From Vibrio sp. AND4 (GTDB taxonomy: Bacteria > Pseudomonadota > Gammaproteobacteria > Enterobacterales > Vibrionaceae): DNA of 64,000 nt. The DNA lies in the NCBI RefSeq assembly GCF_000171815.1, contig NZ_ABGR01000011.1, positions 1-64,000 of the forward strand, in the 5' to 3' direction. Positions 1-9,968 of this stretch are shown in pieces. Under the pieces are notes generated by a model. The model was not told the origin of the DNA. It did not search any database and saw only the letters and a program-made list of their open reading frames with translations. The position numbers were made by a program, and so were the translations under genes. Position 1 is the first letter of the stretch, and each line of letters begins with the position of its first letter.

Positions 1-531
1 GCTATCGATTGGAAGCAGCCGTTTAACAAAGAGAAGTGGCAGCAAAGAGCGCAACCGGTTACTGGTTTTTGGCAGGGGCTTCCCAAATTACATCAACGTG
101 CGCTGATGGTATTAGTACCATTAGTGTTGTTGCTTTTGCTTATCCCAGTTCCAAAAGACACTGAAGTGCTTGTTGATGACACTCAAGCCGAAAACCAACG
201 TGTAGCCATTCAGTTGAACGCGCAGAGTTTGAGTGAGCAGCGTTCAGCGCACAACTCTGAAGCAAAATCTGAACAATGGCGAGAGTACAAGGTCAAGAAC
301 GGTGACACGCTGGCTCAAGTTTTCCGTAGTAACCAGCTGCCAATGACAGATTTAAATGCGTTAGTCAAAATTGAAGGTAGCGACAAGCCTTTAAGTCGAA
401 TCAAGCAAGGTCAATTGGTGCGCTTTAAACTCGCTGATGATGGCAAGTTAGATATGCTTCAACTCGAGAAAGGTGGTGAGTCGGTGATGTTCTTCCGTTT
501 ATCCGATGGGACCTTTGGTCGTAACAAGTAG
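1..531 (+). CDS. OapA-like envelope protein, C-terminal part (5' end outside window)
   Basis: The reading frame is open from base 1, so the gene starts upstream; 176 residues are visible. About 36 residues in there is a single hydrophobic membrane segment rich in Leu and Val. A polar linker follows, and then a C-terminal domain beginning YKVKNGDTLAQVF that resembles the OapA/LysM-like peptidoglycan-binding fold. A cytoplasmic start, one membrane pass and a periplasmic cell-wall-binding domain fit the OapA family (opacity-associated protein A, also similar to E. coli YtfB, a cell-division-associated protein). The family assignment is good; the role is inferred. A strong terminator follows the stop. 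Confidence 0.75.
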   Translation, partial: AIDWKQPFNKEKWQQRAQPVTGFWQGLPKLHQRALMVLVPLVLLLLLIPVPKDTEVLVDDTQAENQRVAIQLNAQSLSEQRSAHNSEAKSEQWREYKVKNGDTLAQVFRSNQLPMTDLNALVKIEGSDKPLSRIKQGQLVRFKLADDGKLDMLQLEKGGESVMFFRLSDGTFGRNK

Positions 532-554
532 GGTTAGTACACAAACATACTAAA

Positions 555-578
555 GGCGTGATGATTCACGTCTTTTTT
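555..578 (+). terminator. Terminator after OapA-like gene
   Basis: A 7-bp stem (555-561 with 66-72 of the same hundred, one G-T pair) and a 4-base loop are followed by six T. It lies 24 bases past the stop codon. Confidence 0.8.
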
Positions 579-614
579 GTCTTCGCCTGTTTGTGTGTAG
601 CTAAACAGTCTTGT

Positions 615-1475
615 TCAATCTTGTGGCTGTCGTTTGGCGAGTCGTCTTCCTTTTATCCACGGAAAGATAGGCACTGCGATCATTAAGATCCCTATTGCCG
701 TCAACCAATCAGGGATCTCATCAAACCACCCTATCCCAAAGAGCGTAACAAATACTAGACCAGAGTATTCGGCCAGCGCTATCTCTCCAGCAGGGGCTTT
801 TTGGTACGCTAATACTGCCAAACCGTTATAACTTAGGATAGAAACTCCACTCGCGATGACTAAGGTCAGTTCTTGCCCACTCATAGGTTGCCAGTAATAC
901 CAAGCCAATACCGCAGAGACTGGCAATGAAAACAGTGTTGTCCACCAAAGTGTTGTGACGACCGATTGTTGGCTCGGCAGTTTTCTTACCAATATATTGA
1001 ATACAGCCAGCGTTGTTGCTGTACCGAGTGCAAATAAAGCTGCCCAATGAAAATGGCCCGGTCTGAGTACCACTAAGACTCCGATAAAACCAAAGCAAGT
1101 AAGCAAGATCTTACTCAGTGGTGGATGTTCTTTGAGGAACAAGATTGACAGCGGCAACATTAAAATCGGTGCCGCGTAAAAGACGGCGTTCGCCGTTGCT
1201 AAAGGAAGATGGGTAACCGCGACTACCATACAGCCGCTGCCAATCAATATCAGGTGTGCGCGTAAAATAGTAATAGGCGCTTGATTCAGGACTCGCCTAT
1301 TCGGTTTTTGGTTGAGGTAAAAAGGCAAGATGATCAGCAGGGAAGCGAGCTGACGCACAAACATGTACTGGAATGGGTTAATACCACCTTCAATCAGTTT
1401 TACGGCGACATCTGAGAGTGATGCCGCCAAGTTACCGATAACCAGTAAGAGCAACGCCAGCTGGTGCGATGCCAT
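615..1475 (-). CDS. DMT-superfamily (EamA) transporter
   Basis: A 286-residue, very hydrophobic protein with about ten membrane segments in two homologous halves (roughly residues 8-138 and 148-275), which is the usual EamA arrangement. Such inner-membrane proteins export metabolites or amino acids; the substrate cannot be read from sequence. The first segment contains a typical DMT start (LASLSDVAVKLI), and the second half has the GLAVLAYQKAPAGEIALAEY stretch seen in many RhaT/EamA members. It begins directly after the stop of the elaA-like gene on the same strand, so the two are probably cotranscribed. Confidence 0.85.
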   Translation of the reverse strand: MASHQLALLLLVIGNLAASLSDVAVKLIEGGINPFQYMFVRQLASLLIILPFYLNQKPNRRVLNQAPITILRAHLILIGSGCMVVAVTHLPLATANAVFYAAPILMLPLSILFLKEHPPLSKILLTCFGFIGVLVVLRPGHFHWAALFALGTATTLAVFNILVRKLPSQQSVVTTLWWTTLFSLPVSAVLAWYYWQPMSGQELTLVIASGVSILSYNGLAVLAYQKAPAGEIALAEYSGLVFVTLFGIGWFDEIPDWLTAIGILMIAVPIFPWIKGRRLAKRQPQD

Positions 1476-1928
1476 TTAGCTTACTCGACGCATATCCACG
1501 TGGGGGATACCATCTTCAAGATAGCTCTCAGATATGACTTCAAAGCCGTGACTCGCATAGAAAGCCATCAAGTGTTCTTGTGCTCCGATGTCGATCGTTT
1601 GACCAGGCCAACGTTGTTGACAGTGTTGTAAGGCTTGGTCAAGCAGCTCATGCCCAAGGCCGTTACCGCGAGCGCTTTGTTTGGTTACCACGCGACCGAT
1701 ACTCACATTGTCATAGCTTACACCAGCGGGCAGTAAGCGGGCGCAGGCAACCAGCTCGTCATCTTGGTAACCCAATAGATGAAAAACGCCCTCTAGAGTG
1801 TCTTTACCGTCCAGCTCTGGATAAGGACAGGTTTGCTCCACCACAAAGACATCAACGCGCAGGCGCAGCATCTCGTAGAGTTGTGTCGTCGTCAGCTGAG
1901 AGAAAGGGTGGGCTATCCAATTGATCAT
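1476..1928 (-). CDS. elaA: GNAT acetyltransferase, ElaA family
   Basis: A 150-residue single-domain GNAT protein. The N-terminal LYEMLRLRVDVFVVEQ and the acetyl-CoA loop region VVTKQSARGNGLGHELL match ElaA, and the length is normal (E. coli ElaA about 153). Its acceptor substrate is not established. The longest frame starts at a TTG two codons earlier, but the ATG at 1928 has a GGA eight bases upstream and is the likelier start. The downstream DMT transporter starts right at its stop, suggesting a two-gene operon. Confidence 0.85.
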   Translation of the reverse strand: MINWIAHPFSQLTTTQLYEMLRLRVDVFVVEQTCPYPELDGKDTLEGVFHLLGYQDDELVACARLLPAGVSYDNVSIGRVVTKQSARGNGLGHELLDQALQHCQQRWPGQTIDIGAQEHLMAFYASHGFEVISESYLEDGIPHVDMRRVS

Positions 1929-2074
1929 TTCCAATATCCATTAATGAGCGAATGTCACTGACTTTACGTCGTTTTCTGCTAATACTCATTAACAATGGTT
2001 AATTTTCACTGGTCTTCGTGACAAATCCAGCGATAATGAGCCCTCTCTTTCATCCTATCTGAGGATACCTCCCC

Positions 2075-3454
2075 GTGAGCAAACAAACTTTTGACCAAGT
2101 AGGGCTTAATCCAGCGCTACTCGAGACGCTTGAATCATTGAACTACACCCATATGACGCCAATTCAAGCGTTGAGCTTACCTGTGATTTTGAATCAGCGC
2201 GATGTGATCGGTCAGGGTAAAACTGGCTCAGGTAAAACGGCAGCGTTTGGCCTCGGTGTATTATCCAATTTGAATGTGAAGCGCTTCCGTGTGCAATCTT
2301 TGGTGTTGTGTCCAACGCGTGAGCTGGCTGATCAGGTGGCGAAAGAGATCCGTACGTTAGGTCGTGGTATTCACAACATTAAAGTACTGACATTGTGTGG
2401 TGGCATGCCGATGGGGCCTCAAATTGGTTCTCTAGAGCACGGTGCGCACATCTTAGTCGGAACGCCGGGTCGTATCCTTGACCATCTAGATAAAGGCCGT
2501 ATCAACCTAGAAGAGCTAAACACACTGGTTCTTGATGAGGCCGACCGTATGCTGGATATGGGTTTTCAAGATGCGTTGGATGCGATCATTGATGCGGCGC
2601 CAAAACAGCGTCAAACTTTGTTATTCAGTGCCACCTTCCCTAAAAAGATAGAGCAGATTGCTCAACGTATTATGCGCTCGCCAGAGATGATCAAAGTAGA
2701 GTCGACACACGATACTTCCAGCATTGTGCAGCACTTCTATAAGGTTGAAGGCACTGAGGCTCGTGATGAGGCGCTAGCCAACCTGCTATTGACGCACCAA
2801 CCAGAGTCGGCCGTTGTGTTCTGTAATACCAAAAAAGAAGTGCAGAACGTGGCTGATGAACTGCATCACAAAGGTTTCAGTGTCATTGAACTGCATGGTG
2901 ATCTGGAACAGCGTGAGCGCGATCAAGCCTTGACACAGTTTGCTAACAAGAGTGTTTCTATTTTAGTGGCAACCGATGTGGCGGCACGTGGTTTGGATGT
3001 TGATAACCTGGATGCGGTATTCAACTTTGAACTGTCTCGTGACCCAGAAGTACACGTTCACCGAATTGGTCGTACGGGTCGTGCAGGTAGCAAGGGCTTA
3101 GCGTTCAGTTTCTTTGGTGAGAAAGACGGTTTACGGGTTGCTCGCATTGAAGAGTACCTAGATATGGATGTCGTACCGGCGACGCTGCCAGCGAAGTCAA
3201 ATCTACAGCCATACCAAGCGAAGATGGTGACAATTAGCATTGATGGCGGTAAGAAGCAGAAAGTACGCGCGGGCGATATTCTCGGTTGCTTAACGGGCAA
3301 GGGGGGGATCACGGGTGCGCAAGTGGGTAAGATTCAATTGATGGCGATGCGTGCTTATGTTGCGGTTGAGAAATCTGTGGCGAAGAAAGCACTGCAAGTC
3401 ATCAGCGATGGTAAGATGAAAGGGCGCCAATTCCGTGCTCGTATCCTGAAATAA
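2075..3454 (+). CDS. dbpA: ATP-dependent RNA helicase DbpA
   Basis: A 459-residue DEAD-box helicase using a GTG start. All core motifs are present: Walker A GQGKTGSGKT at about 46-55, PTRELADQ at 80-87, DEAD at 154-157, SAT at 185-187, ARGLD near 304 and HRIGRTGR at 329-336. The C-terminal 75 residues form the RRM-like domain that in DbpA recognises hairpin 92 of 23S rRNA, which separates it from RhlB, RhlE and SrmB. It acts in large-subunit ribosome assembly. It is monocistronic, with its own strong terminator. Confidence 0.93.
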   Translation: MSKQTFDQVGLNPALLETLESLNYTHMTPIQALSLPVILNQRDVIGQGKTGSGKTAAFGLGVLSNLNVKRFRVQSLVLCPTRELADQVAKEIRTLGRGIHNIKVLTLCGGMPMGPQIGSLEHGAHILVGTPGRILDHLDKGRINLEELNTLVLDEADRMLDMGFQDALDAIIDAAPKQRQTLLFSATFPKKIEQIAQRIMRSPEMIKVESTHDTSSIVQHFYKVEGTEARDEALANLLLTHQPESAVVFCNTKKEVQNVADELHHKGFSVIELHGDLEQRERDQALTQFANKSVSILVATDVAARGLDVDNLDAVFNFELSRDPEVHVHRIGRTGRAGSKGLAFSFFGEKDGLRVARIEEYLDMDVVPATLPAKSNLQPYQAKMVTISIDGGKKQKVRAGDILGCLTGKGGITGAQVGKIQLMAMRAYVAVEKSVAKKALQVISDGKMKGRQFRARILK

Positions 3455-3472
3455 TCACCATCGTATTTATAC

Positions 3473-3503
3473 CTAAGGCGCTCCGTGAGCGCCTTAGTTT
3501 TTT
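3473..3503 (+). terminator. Terminator after dbpA
   Basis: A perfect 11-bp GC-rich stem (3473-3483 with 3487-3497), a 3-base loop and a run of six T follow. Confidence 0.92.
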
Positions 3504-3534
3504 CTATCGTAGCTGCGATGATTTGAGTTTACGG

Positions 3535-4107
3535 TTAGTCTTGGCCTTTCTTTAAGCGCGCTTTAATCCGGCTGAGACTGATCGCGGTAATCCCCAAGTA
3601 AGCGGCTATTTGGCTATCGGTAATGCGTTGCGCCAAGTCTGGATAATGTTGGCAAAACAGTTGGTAGCGCTCCTCTGGAGAGTAAAGCAACATAAAGCGT
3701 TCTTTGTTTTCTTTATGCATTAACTGTGCTTCGAGCAGCTTTAAGTAGATTGGGTGTTTTTCTGTACGCCACAGGTGTAGCATCTCAATCGGCAAGCAAA
3801 ACAGATGACAAGGCGTCAGTGTCTCCAATAAGTACGGCGAAGGCCGATTCTTGATAAGCCCTTCAAAGCCGATCATCCAATCTTTTTCCCAGTAGAACTC
3901 TTTACTGAATTCTTTCCCCTTGTCGGTCAGGTAACTGGCGTGACATAGCCCTTCTAACACAAAGTAGATGTGTGAGCTGAATTCACCTTGATGATTGAGT
4001 ATATGGCGCGTTGGTAGCTCGAGTTGTTGCCCGTGTTCAATAAGCTGATTTACCTCTTCTTCGAGGAAGCCATGATTGATTAAGTCAGTAAAAAGATCGC
4101 AGTGCAT
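3535..4107 (-). CDS. Crp/Fnr-family transcriptional regulator
   Basis: A 190-residue protein with an N-terminal cyclic-nucleotide-binding-like beta barrel (about residues 25-115) and a C-terminal Crp-type helix-turn-helix (about 162-185, DSQIAAYLGITAISLSRIKARL). It lacks the arginine and glutamate signature that CRP uses to bind cAMP and has no FNR cysteine cluster, so the effector is unknown. The HTH probably binds DNA as a dimer. It faces the dbpA terminator and lies downstream of cpdB on the same strand, but the cpdB terminator between them argues for separate transcription. Confidence 0.82.
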   Translation of the reverse strand: MHCDLFTDLINHGFLEEEVNQLIEHGQQLELPTRHILNHQGEFSSHIYFVLEGLCHASYLTDKGKEFSKEFYWEKDWMIGFEGLIKNRPSPYLLETLTPCHLFCLPIEMLHLWRTEKHPIYLKLLEAQLMHKENKERFMLLYSPEERYQLFCQHYPDLAQRITDSQIAAYLGITAISLSRIKARLKKGQD

Positions 4108-4153
4108 GTGATAACTCAGAAAGGGTTTGGTTTATTCTAATGGTTTATTGCCA

Positions 4154-4180
4154 ATAAAAAAGCGGCTCATGAGAGCCGCT
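4154..4180 (-). terminator. Terminator after cpdB
   Basis: Read on the minus strand: an 8-bp perfect GC-rich stem (4161-4168 with 4173-4180), a 4-base loop and a U-run encoded by the A tract 4154-4160. It lies 50 bases past the cpdB stop. Confidence 0.9.
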
Positions 4181-4230
4181 CAATATGATGACTAATTTTT
4201 CTTATTCAGTTACTCATTACGAATGGCTGG

Positions 4231-6192
4231 TTACTTAGTTAGGTCGATTTGGTAAATCGCGAAACCAACCTCGTCTGTGGCGACACGTTTCATTGGGTAT
4301 TGGCCCTTTTGTTTGATGAATTGTGCGGCTTTGTCGCTTGGTGAGGTTTCAAAGCGAACATCAAGTTTGTTATCCGATTTGATTGGTGCGAAAGACCAGT
4401 TGTTATCGGCGCTTGGTGTGACTTCGCCTTGCTCTTTGCTGATGCGAGAGATATAAGCAGCAACCACTGAGCGGTTCTCATCTGGAGAGTCAAACGCGAT
4501 AAAATCCGGACCTGTACCTGGGAAGGTGGCACTGTAGGCTCGGTAATTGTTGGTTGCGATGATGAAGTCTTGCTTCGGATCAACCGGTTTATCCTGGTAA
4601 GTCAGGTTAACGATACGCTGTGAGTCTGGATTGATCACTTTACAATCAGCATCGTATTTCGGCGGTTGGGTAACATCGACTTGGTAGCTCACGCCATCAA
4701 TCACGTCGAAGTTGTAAGTACGGAAGCTATCCCAGTTGATCAAAGACTGAGGCTTAGTGCTGGCTGTATCAATCTGGTTGAACTGACCGGCACTGCACTC
4801 TAGCCATTCGTGAACTTCTTTGCCTTTAACCTTCATCGCAACCAGCGTGTTCGGATACAGGTAAAGGTCTGCGGCGTTACGGAAAGTCAACTGACCTGAC
4901 TCTACTTCGGTGAAACCATTAGGATCGTCTTTACGACCGCCTACTTTAAAGGGGGCAGCGGCACTTAATACCGGAATATCTGCAAGGTTTGGGTCGCCTT
5001 GGATAAAGCGTTCAACGTAATCTTTTTGTGCTAAATTGACGATTTGAATCGTAGGGTCATCTTGCACAAGCGCTAGGAAACTGTACATCACGTCATTGGC
5101 TTTACCAATTGGTTGGTTGACGAATTCACGTGTGCCTTTGTGGTCTTCAACCAGCGCATCCACGATACCTTTATCAGCTTTTGCCAAGGACTTCTTATTG
5201 GCTTTATCGAAGATAGGGCGAGCCTCAGATTGGCCTTCAACCACTTGCCACTTACCGTCTTTTTCTTTAAGCACCAAGTCCATTACGCCAACGTGGCTAC
5301 CCCAGCGACCTGGCATGACGGCCGTGATGCCATTAATTGTACCTGTTGCGTTGTCGACGCCTTGCAGCTTGGCAAAATCTTTACCCGGGAATACGGCATG
5401 GGAGTGACCAAAAGCGATCGCATCAATGCCTTTAACTTTTGTGAGATAGTAAACCGAGTTTTCTGCACCTAATTTGTATGGGTCAGTCGAAATTCCCGAG
5501 TGTGGAATGGCGACAATCACGTCAGCGCCTTCTTTTTTCATCTGAGGAACCAGCTTTTTCGCTGTCTCTGTGATGTCTTTAGCGAAGACTTTGCCTTCTA
5601 GGTTCTTCTTATCCCATACCATGATTTGCGGCGGTACGAAGCCGATGTAGCCCACTTTGATTTCGTGGCTTTGACCCGTCGTGTCTTTGAAGGTGTGCGT
5701 TTTAATTAGATAAGGTGTGAAGTAGTGCTCACCTGTCTTCTTGTCGAAAACGTTCGCGTTAATGTAAGGGAAATTTGCACCGTCGGTGGCCTTTTTTAGA
5801 AACTCAAGACCGTAGTTGAATTCGTGGTTGCCAATGTTACCCACATCGTAACCCAGTTGGTTCATTGCTTTGTAAACTGGATGTATTTCACCAGCTTTTA
5901 TCCCTTTTGCAGCCATGTAATCACCCATAGGGCTGCCTTGAATCAGATCGCCATTGTCGACCAAAACATGGTTCACTGTTTCTTCACGAGCTTGCTTAAC
6001 CAATGTCGCTGCACGGCTAAGACCGATTTGTTGTGAAGGCTGATCTTTGTAGTAATCGTAATCCATCACATTGGTGTGAATGTCAGTGGTTTCGATAATG
6101 CGAAGCTTGATGGTGTCCGCCATTGCAGGACCAGCAAGCGTTAACATGCCACTTAAAACTGCGACGGATACGGGATTAACTGCCATTTTCAT
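4231..6192 (-). CDS. cpdB: 2',3'-cyclic-nucleotide 2'-phosphodiesterase/3'-nucleotidase
   Basis: A 653-residue periplasmic enzyme that breaks down 2',3'-cyclic nucleotides and 3'-nucleotides for scavenging. It has a signal peptide ending near AMA-DTI. The N-terminal metallophosphoesterase domain carries the metal ligands in IETTDIHTN and GNHEFNYG (near residue 120), and the C-terminal 5'-nucleotidase substrate-binding domain includes GTGPDFIAF. Length matches the family (about 650). The longest frame begins at a TTG; the ATG four codons later has GGAG eight bases ahead and is taken as the start. It is transcribed alone, divergent from cobA. Confidence 0.93.
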   Translation of the reverse strand: MKMAVNPVSVAVLSGMLTLAGPAMADTIKLRIIETTDIHTNVMDYDYYKDQPSQQIGLSRAATLVKQAREETVNHVLVDNGDLIQGSPMGDYMAAKGIKAGEIHPVYKAMNQLGYDVGNIGNHEFNYGLEFLKKATDGANFPYINANVFDKKTGEHYFTPYLIKTHTFKDTTGQSHEIKVGYIGFVPPQIMVWDKKNLEGKVFAKDITETAKKLVPQMKKEGADVIVAIPHSGISTDPYKLGAENSVYYLTKVKGIDAIAFGHSHAVFPGKDFAKLQGVDNATGTINGITAVMPGRWGSHVGVMDLVLKEKDGKWQVVEGQSEARPIFDKANKKSLAKADKGIVDALVEDHKGTREFVNQPIGKANDVMYSFLALVQDDPTIQIVNLAQKDYVERFIQGDPNLADIPVLSAAAPFKVGGRKDDPNGFTEVESGQLTFRNAADLYLYPNTLVAMKVKGKEVHEWLECSAGQFNQIDTASTKPQSLINWDSFRTYNFDVIDGVSYQVDVTQPPKYDADCKVINPDSQRIVNLTYQDKPVDPKQDFIIATNNYRAYSATFPGTGPDFIAFDSPDENRSVVAAYISRISKEQGEVTPSADNNWSFAPIKSDNKLDVRFETSPSDKAAQFIKQKGQYPMKRVATDEVGFAIYQIDLTK

Positions 6193-6452
6193 GAGTAGCT
6201 CCAATTAAATGGGATAGAAGGGTCGTATAGCGTAATGTAACAAATCTCAATACAAGCTCAGATTAAGATGCAGAAAACTGTGAACATTAGGCGATTATAT
6301 GTGGAGGAAAGTGTCAGAGTGGTACCCTTTTCACCATTTTGAATGAGACCTAACAAAAGCTTCTTAGCAGTTTTTTGAATAAAAAATGAAATTTTAGAAT
6401 TTCCGGTAATATAAACCCGACGCCATAATGCCATCCATAATGATATCAATGA

Positions 6453-7343
6453 ATGATGAGCAAGCACATGGCAGTGAACGATTCAGTAGCGAACTTCCCG
6501 ATCAATAAGCCTCGACTCGTTTCAGAGAACCGAGCTGCTGATCTTAAGCATTTCAATAAACCGTCGCTTCAACCGGGTGAAGTTGCTCTTGTCGGTGCTG
6601 GCCCTGGTGATCCAGAGCTACTAACGTTAAAAGCATTTAACTGCCTGCAACAAGCTGATGTCGTGCTTTATGACTACCTAGTTTCTGATGAGATCATGGC
6701 GTTAATCCCCAGTGAGACCATTTTGGTTTGTGTAGGGAAACGAGCAGGCCACCACAGCGTGCCACAAGAGAAGACCAATCAACTCTTGGTGGACTTTGCT
6801 AGGCGAGGCCACAAAGTGGTGCGCATTAAAGGTGGCGATCCATTTGTGTTTGGCCGTGGTGGGGAAGAGCTGGAGGTCTTGGCAGATTCAGGGGTTCGTT
6901 TTCAAGTCGTTCCGGGTATTACGGCCGCTGCGGGCGCGACTGCTTATGCCGGAATTCCGTTGACGCATCGTGATTACGCGCAGTCGGCGCTGTTTGTCAC
7001 CGGTCACTTGAAAGAAGAAAGTGACGACATGGATTGGTCAACACTCGCGCGCGGGAATCAAACTTTAGTGATCTACATGGGGCTGATGAAATCACACTAT
7101 ATTCAGAATCAACTCATCAAGCATGGTAGGTCTGCCTCAACCCCTGTCGCCATTATTGAACGTGGTACGCAAATCCAACAAAAAGTTTTCACCGGAGAAC
7201 TTTGCCAACTATCTGAATTATCTAAAGAAGCTCAAGCTCCGTCTTTGATTGTTGTCGGAGAGGTTGTGCGCTTGTCTCAAAAGTTGGATTGGTTTTTGTC
7301 TAGTACTGAATTCAGCAAAAGCGTGATTGCCAGCTCGATATAA
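6453..7343 (+). CDS. cobA: Uroporphyrinogen-III C-methyltransferase (stand-alone)
   Basis: A 296-residue SAM-dependent methyltransferase that converts uroporphyrinogen III to precorrin-2, the first step to siroheme (needed by sulfite reductase) and cobalamin. Family motifs are clear: [15 protein letters not shown] near residue 47, [13 protein letters not shown] and [11 protein letters not shown]. It has an N-terminal extension of about 40 residues ahead of the methyltransferase fold. It is not fused to the dehydrogenase/chelatase half found in CysG. It leads the cysD-cysN-permease-cysC cluster, 58 bases ahead of cysD, which ties it to assimilatory sulfate reduction. The start could be either of two adjacent ATGs. 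Confidence 0.92.
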   Translation: MMSKHMAVNDSVANFPINKPRLVSENRAADLKHFNKPSLQPGEVALVGAGPGDPELLTLKAFNCLQQADVVLYDYLVSDEIMALIPSETILVCVGKRAGHHSVPQEKTNQLLVDFARRGHKVVRIKGGDPFVFGRGGEELEVLADSGVRFQVVPGITAAAGATAYAGIPLTHRDYAQSALFVTGHLKEESDDMDWSTLARGNQTLVIYMGLMKSHYIQNQLIKHGRSASTPVAIIERGTQIQQKVFTGELCQLSELSKEAQAPSLIVVGEVVRLSQKLDWFLSSTEFSKSVIASSI

Positions 7344-7401
7344 TTTCAAACCAAAGATCAGGGACTAATGAGTCTTCAAGCTTAAAAAGGAAAGACAAAA
7401 C

Positions 7402-8310
7402 ATGGACCAACAACGTTTAACTCACCTTCAACAACTCGAAGCGGAGAGTATTCACATCATCCGCGAAGTTGCTGCTGAGTTCGATAACCCAGTCATGATG
7501 TATTCGATTGGTAAAGATTCATCCGTCATGTTGCACCTTGCGCGTAAGGCCTTCTATCCGGGTAAAATTCCATTCCCACTGCTGCACGTTGATACCGATT
7601 GGAAATTTCGTGAGATGATCGAATTTCGTGATCGTACCGCAGAGAAATACGGCTTTGAACTTTTGGTCCATAAGAACCCAGAAGGTCTCGCTATGGGTTG
7701 TAGCCCATTTGTCCACGGCTCTTCTAAGCATACCGATATTATGAAGACTCAAGGTTTGAAGCAGGCTCTGAATCAGTACGGTTTTGATGCGGCATTCGGT
7801 GGTGCGCGTCGGGATGAGGAGAAGTCACGTGCGAAAGAGCGTGTGTACTCATTTCGCGATAAGAACCATACCTGGGATCCGAAAAACCAACGACCAGAGC
7901 TCTGGAAGACATACAACGGTCAAGTAAACAAAGGGGAGAGTATTCGAGTGTTCCCGCTCTCTAATTGGACAGAGCTGGATATCTGGCAATACATCTACCT
8001 AGAAAATATCGAGATCGTCCCTCTGTACCTTGCAGACAAGCGGCCAGTTGTTGAGCGCGACGGCATGTTGATCATGGTAGACGATGATCGTATGGAGTTA
8101 GAACCAGGCGAAGTGATTGAAGAGAAGAGCGTACGTTTCCGCACGCTGGGTTGCTATCCATTGACTGGTGCGATTGAGTCAGAAGCAAACACGTTAACAG
8201 GCATTATCGAAGAAATGCTGGTGGCAACCTCAAGTGAGCGCCAAGGCCGTGCGATCGACCACGATCAATCAGGATCGATGGAGCTTAAGAAACGTCAAGG
8301 TTACTTCTAA
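7402..8310 (+). CDS. cysD: Sulfate adenylyltransferase subunit 2
   Basis: The 302-residue catalytic subunit of ATP sulfurylase, which makes adenosine 5'-phosphosulfate from sulfate and ATP in complex with the GTPase CysN. The PP-loop SIGKDSS lies at residues 35-41, and the conserved [16 protein letters not shown] and [14 protein letters not shown] stretches are present. Length equals E. coli CysD (302). A good AAAGGA site lies ahead of the ATG. cysN follows 18 bases later, so both subunits come from one message. Confidence 0.97.
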   Translation: MDQQRLTHLQQLEAESIHIIREVAAEFDNPVMMYSIGKDSSVMLHLARKAFYPGKIPFPLLHVDTDWKFREMIEFRDRTAEKYGFELLVHKNPEGLAMGCSPFVHGSSKHTDIMKTQGLKQALNQYGFDAAFGGARRDEEKSRAKERVYSFRDKNHTWDPKNQRPELWKTYNGQVNKGESIRVFPLSNWTELDIWQYIYLENIEIVPLYLADKRPVVERDGMLIMVDDDRMELEPGEVIEEKSVRFRTLGCYPLTGAIESEANTLTGIIEEMLVATSSERQGRAIDHDQSGSMELKKRQGYF

Positions 8311-8328
8311 AGGATCTAAGGAAAGACA

Positions 8329-9759
8329 ATGAACAGTGCAGTTGAAGCTCAATTAGCCGAGCTTGGTATTGAGGGCTATTTAAAACAACACCAGTATAAG
8401 TCGTTACTTAGATTCCTGACTTGTGGCTCGGTGGATGATGGTAAAAGTACCTTAATCGGTCGTTTACTCCACGACTCAAAACAGATTTATGAAGATCAGC
8501 TAGCAGCCGTTCACTCAGATAGTCAACGAGTGGGCACTACGGGTGAAAAACCCGATTTGGCATTGCTGGTTGATGGTCTACAAGCAGAGCGCGAACAGGG
8601 CATCACCATTGATGTGGCTTACCGTTACTTCTCGACGCAGAAACGTAAGTTCATCATTGCTGACACACCAGGGCACGAGCAGTACACGCGTAATATGGCA
8701 ACAGGAGCATCGACCTGTGATTTGGCCGTCATTCTGATTGATGCACGTAAAGGTGTGTTGGACCAAACGCGTCGCCATTCATTCATTGCTAATTTGTTAG
8801 GGTTGAAACACTTTATTGTGGCGATCAATAAAATGGACTTGGTGGATTACTCACAAGCTCGTTTCGAAGCGATCCGCGATGAGTATCTAGAGTTTTCAGA
8901 AAACCTAGCGGGTGAGACGGATATCCAAATTATTCCGTTGTCAGCACTTGAGGGCGACAACGTAGTAGAGAAAGGACAAAACCTAAGCTGGTTCGAAGGT
9001 CCATCTCTACTTGAACTGCTTGAGACTGTTGGTGTTGATCGCAAGCAAGGTGAAAGCAACTTCCGTTTTCCTGTTCAGTATGTAAATCGTCCTAACCTCG
9101 ATTTTCGTGGCTTTGCGGGCACGATTTCATCGGGGTCAGTGCAAGTAGGCGATGCGATAAAAGCGCTGCCTTCAGGCAAAACATCAACCGTTGCGCGTAT
9201 TGTGACTTTTGATGGTGATGTGCAGGAAGCACAAGCAGGGCTCGCTGTTACGTTGACTCTGAATGATGAAATTGACATCAGCCGTGGAGATTTACTGGTA
9301 CTAGAAAATGCGCAAGTAGAATCAACCAACCACTTGTTAGCTGACGTCGTGTGGATGACAGAGCAGCCACTGCAACCGGGTCGTGATTACGATATTAAGA
9401 TTGCCGGGAAGAAGACGGTGGGTCATGTTGAAGCCATTCGCCATCAATACGACATCAATAATCTTTCTACTCACGGTACGGCTGAACTGCCACTCAACGG
9501 CATTGGTTTGTGCGAATGGTCTCTGACTGAATCTGTCGCCTTGGATAACTACCGAGACTGTGCCGATACCGGTGGTTTCATCATCATCGACCGTCTTACC
9601 AATGTCACCGTTGGTGCGGGCATGGTGAAAGAAAGCTTGGCTGCTGTTGAGCTTGGGCTTGCGGATATTTCCGCGTTCGAGCTTGAACTCAATGCTCTTG
9701 TTCGTAAGCATTTTCCGCATTGGGAAGCCAAAGATCTGAGTCAGTTATTGAAGAAATAA
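8329..9759 (+). CDS. cysN: Sulfate adenylyltransferase subunit 1 (GTPase)
   Basis: A 476-residue EF-Tu-like GTPase that couples GTP hydrolysis to APS synthesis by CysD. GTP-binding motifs are visible: GSVDDGKST at 33-41, DTPGHEQYT near 111 and NKMD near 166, followed by two beta-barrel domains. It is the CysN-only form with no fused CysC kinase, which is encoded separately downstream. It is followed by a hairpin-rich gap of about 200 bases before the permease gene. Confidence 0.97.
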   Translation: MNSAVEAQLAELGIEGYLKQHQYKSLLRFLTCGSVDDGKSTLIGRLLHDSKQIYEDQLAAVHSDSQRVGTTGEKPDLALLVDGLQAEREQGITIDVAYRYFSTQKRKFIIADTPGHEQYTRNMATGASTCDLAVILIDARKGVLDQTRRHSFIANLLGLKHFIVAINKMDLVDYSQARFEAIRDEYLEFSENLAGETDIQIIPLSALEGDNVVEKGQNLSWFEGPSLLELLETVGVDRKQGESNFRFPVQYVNRPNLDFRGFAGTISSGSVQVGDAIKALPSGKTSTVARIVTFDGDVQEAQAGLAVTLTLNDEIDISRGDLLVLENAQVESTNHLLADVVWMTEQPLQPGRDYDIKIAGKKTVGHVEAIRHQYDINNLSTHGTAELPLNGIGLCEWSLTESVALDNYRDCADTGGFIIIDRLTNVTVGAGMVKESLAAVELGLADISAFELELNALVRKHFPHWEAKDLSQLLKK

Positions 9760-9770
9760 CTGCTTTACCG

Positions 9771-9801
9771 AGCCTGATGGGATGGCGAACTCCGTCAGGC
9801 T
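9771..9801 (+). terminator. Hairpin after cysN
   Basis: AGCCTGA at 9771-9777 pairs with TCAGGCT at 9795-9801, with an extra GGA/TCC pairing inside, and is followed by a short T-rich stretch. It lies 11 bases past the cysN stop and may be a weak terminator or a 3'-end protecting hairpin. Confidence 0.5.
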
Positions 9802-9815
9802 GATTTTCCTCGAAT

Positions 9816-9854
9816 CCAGAATGTTACGGAAAACGAAGAAACCGAACATTCTGG
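9816..9854 (+). terminator. Strong hairpin with T-rich tail between cysN and the permease gene
   Basis: CCAGAATGTT (9816-9825) and AACATTCTGG (9845-9854) pair perfectly. Three more pairs (CGG/CCG) sit inside, beyond a bulged A, around an A-rich 12-base loop. CGTTCTTTTT follows. It looks like an intrinsic terminator or attenuator inside the cys cluster. Confidence 0.6.
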
Positions 9855-9904
9855 CGTTCTTTTTCGCTTGCTTTGCTTTTTGTCTGGTTACTCGTTTGTC
9901 ACTT

Positions 9905-9924
9905 CGTGCAGCTCGGTTTGCACG
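9905..9924 (+). repeat. Third inverted repeat in the cysN-permease gap
   Basis: CGTGCA (9905-9910) and TGCACG (9919-9924) pair perfectly, and flanking ACT/AGT can extend the stem beyond a bulge. It sits 45 bases ahead of the permease start. It could be an operator or a leader hairpin. Confidence 0.4.
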
Positions 9925-9968
9925 AGTTGCTGTTGTGTCCGTATTGGGTTTATTAGTAAGGATTGGCT

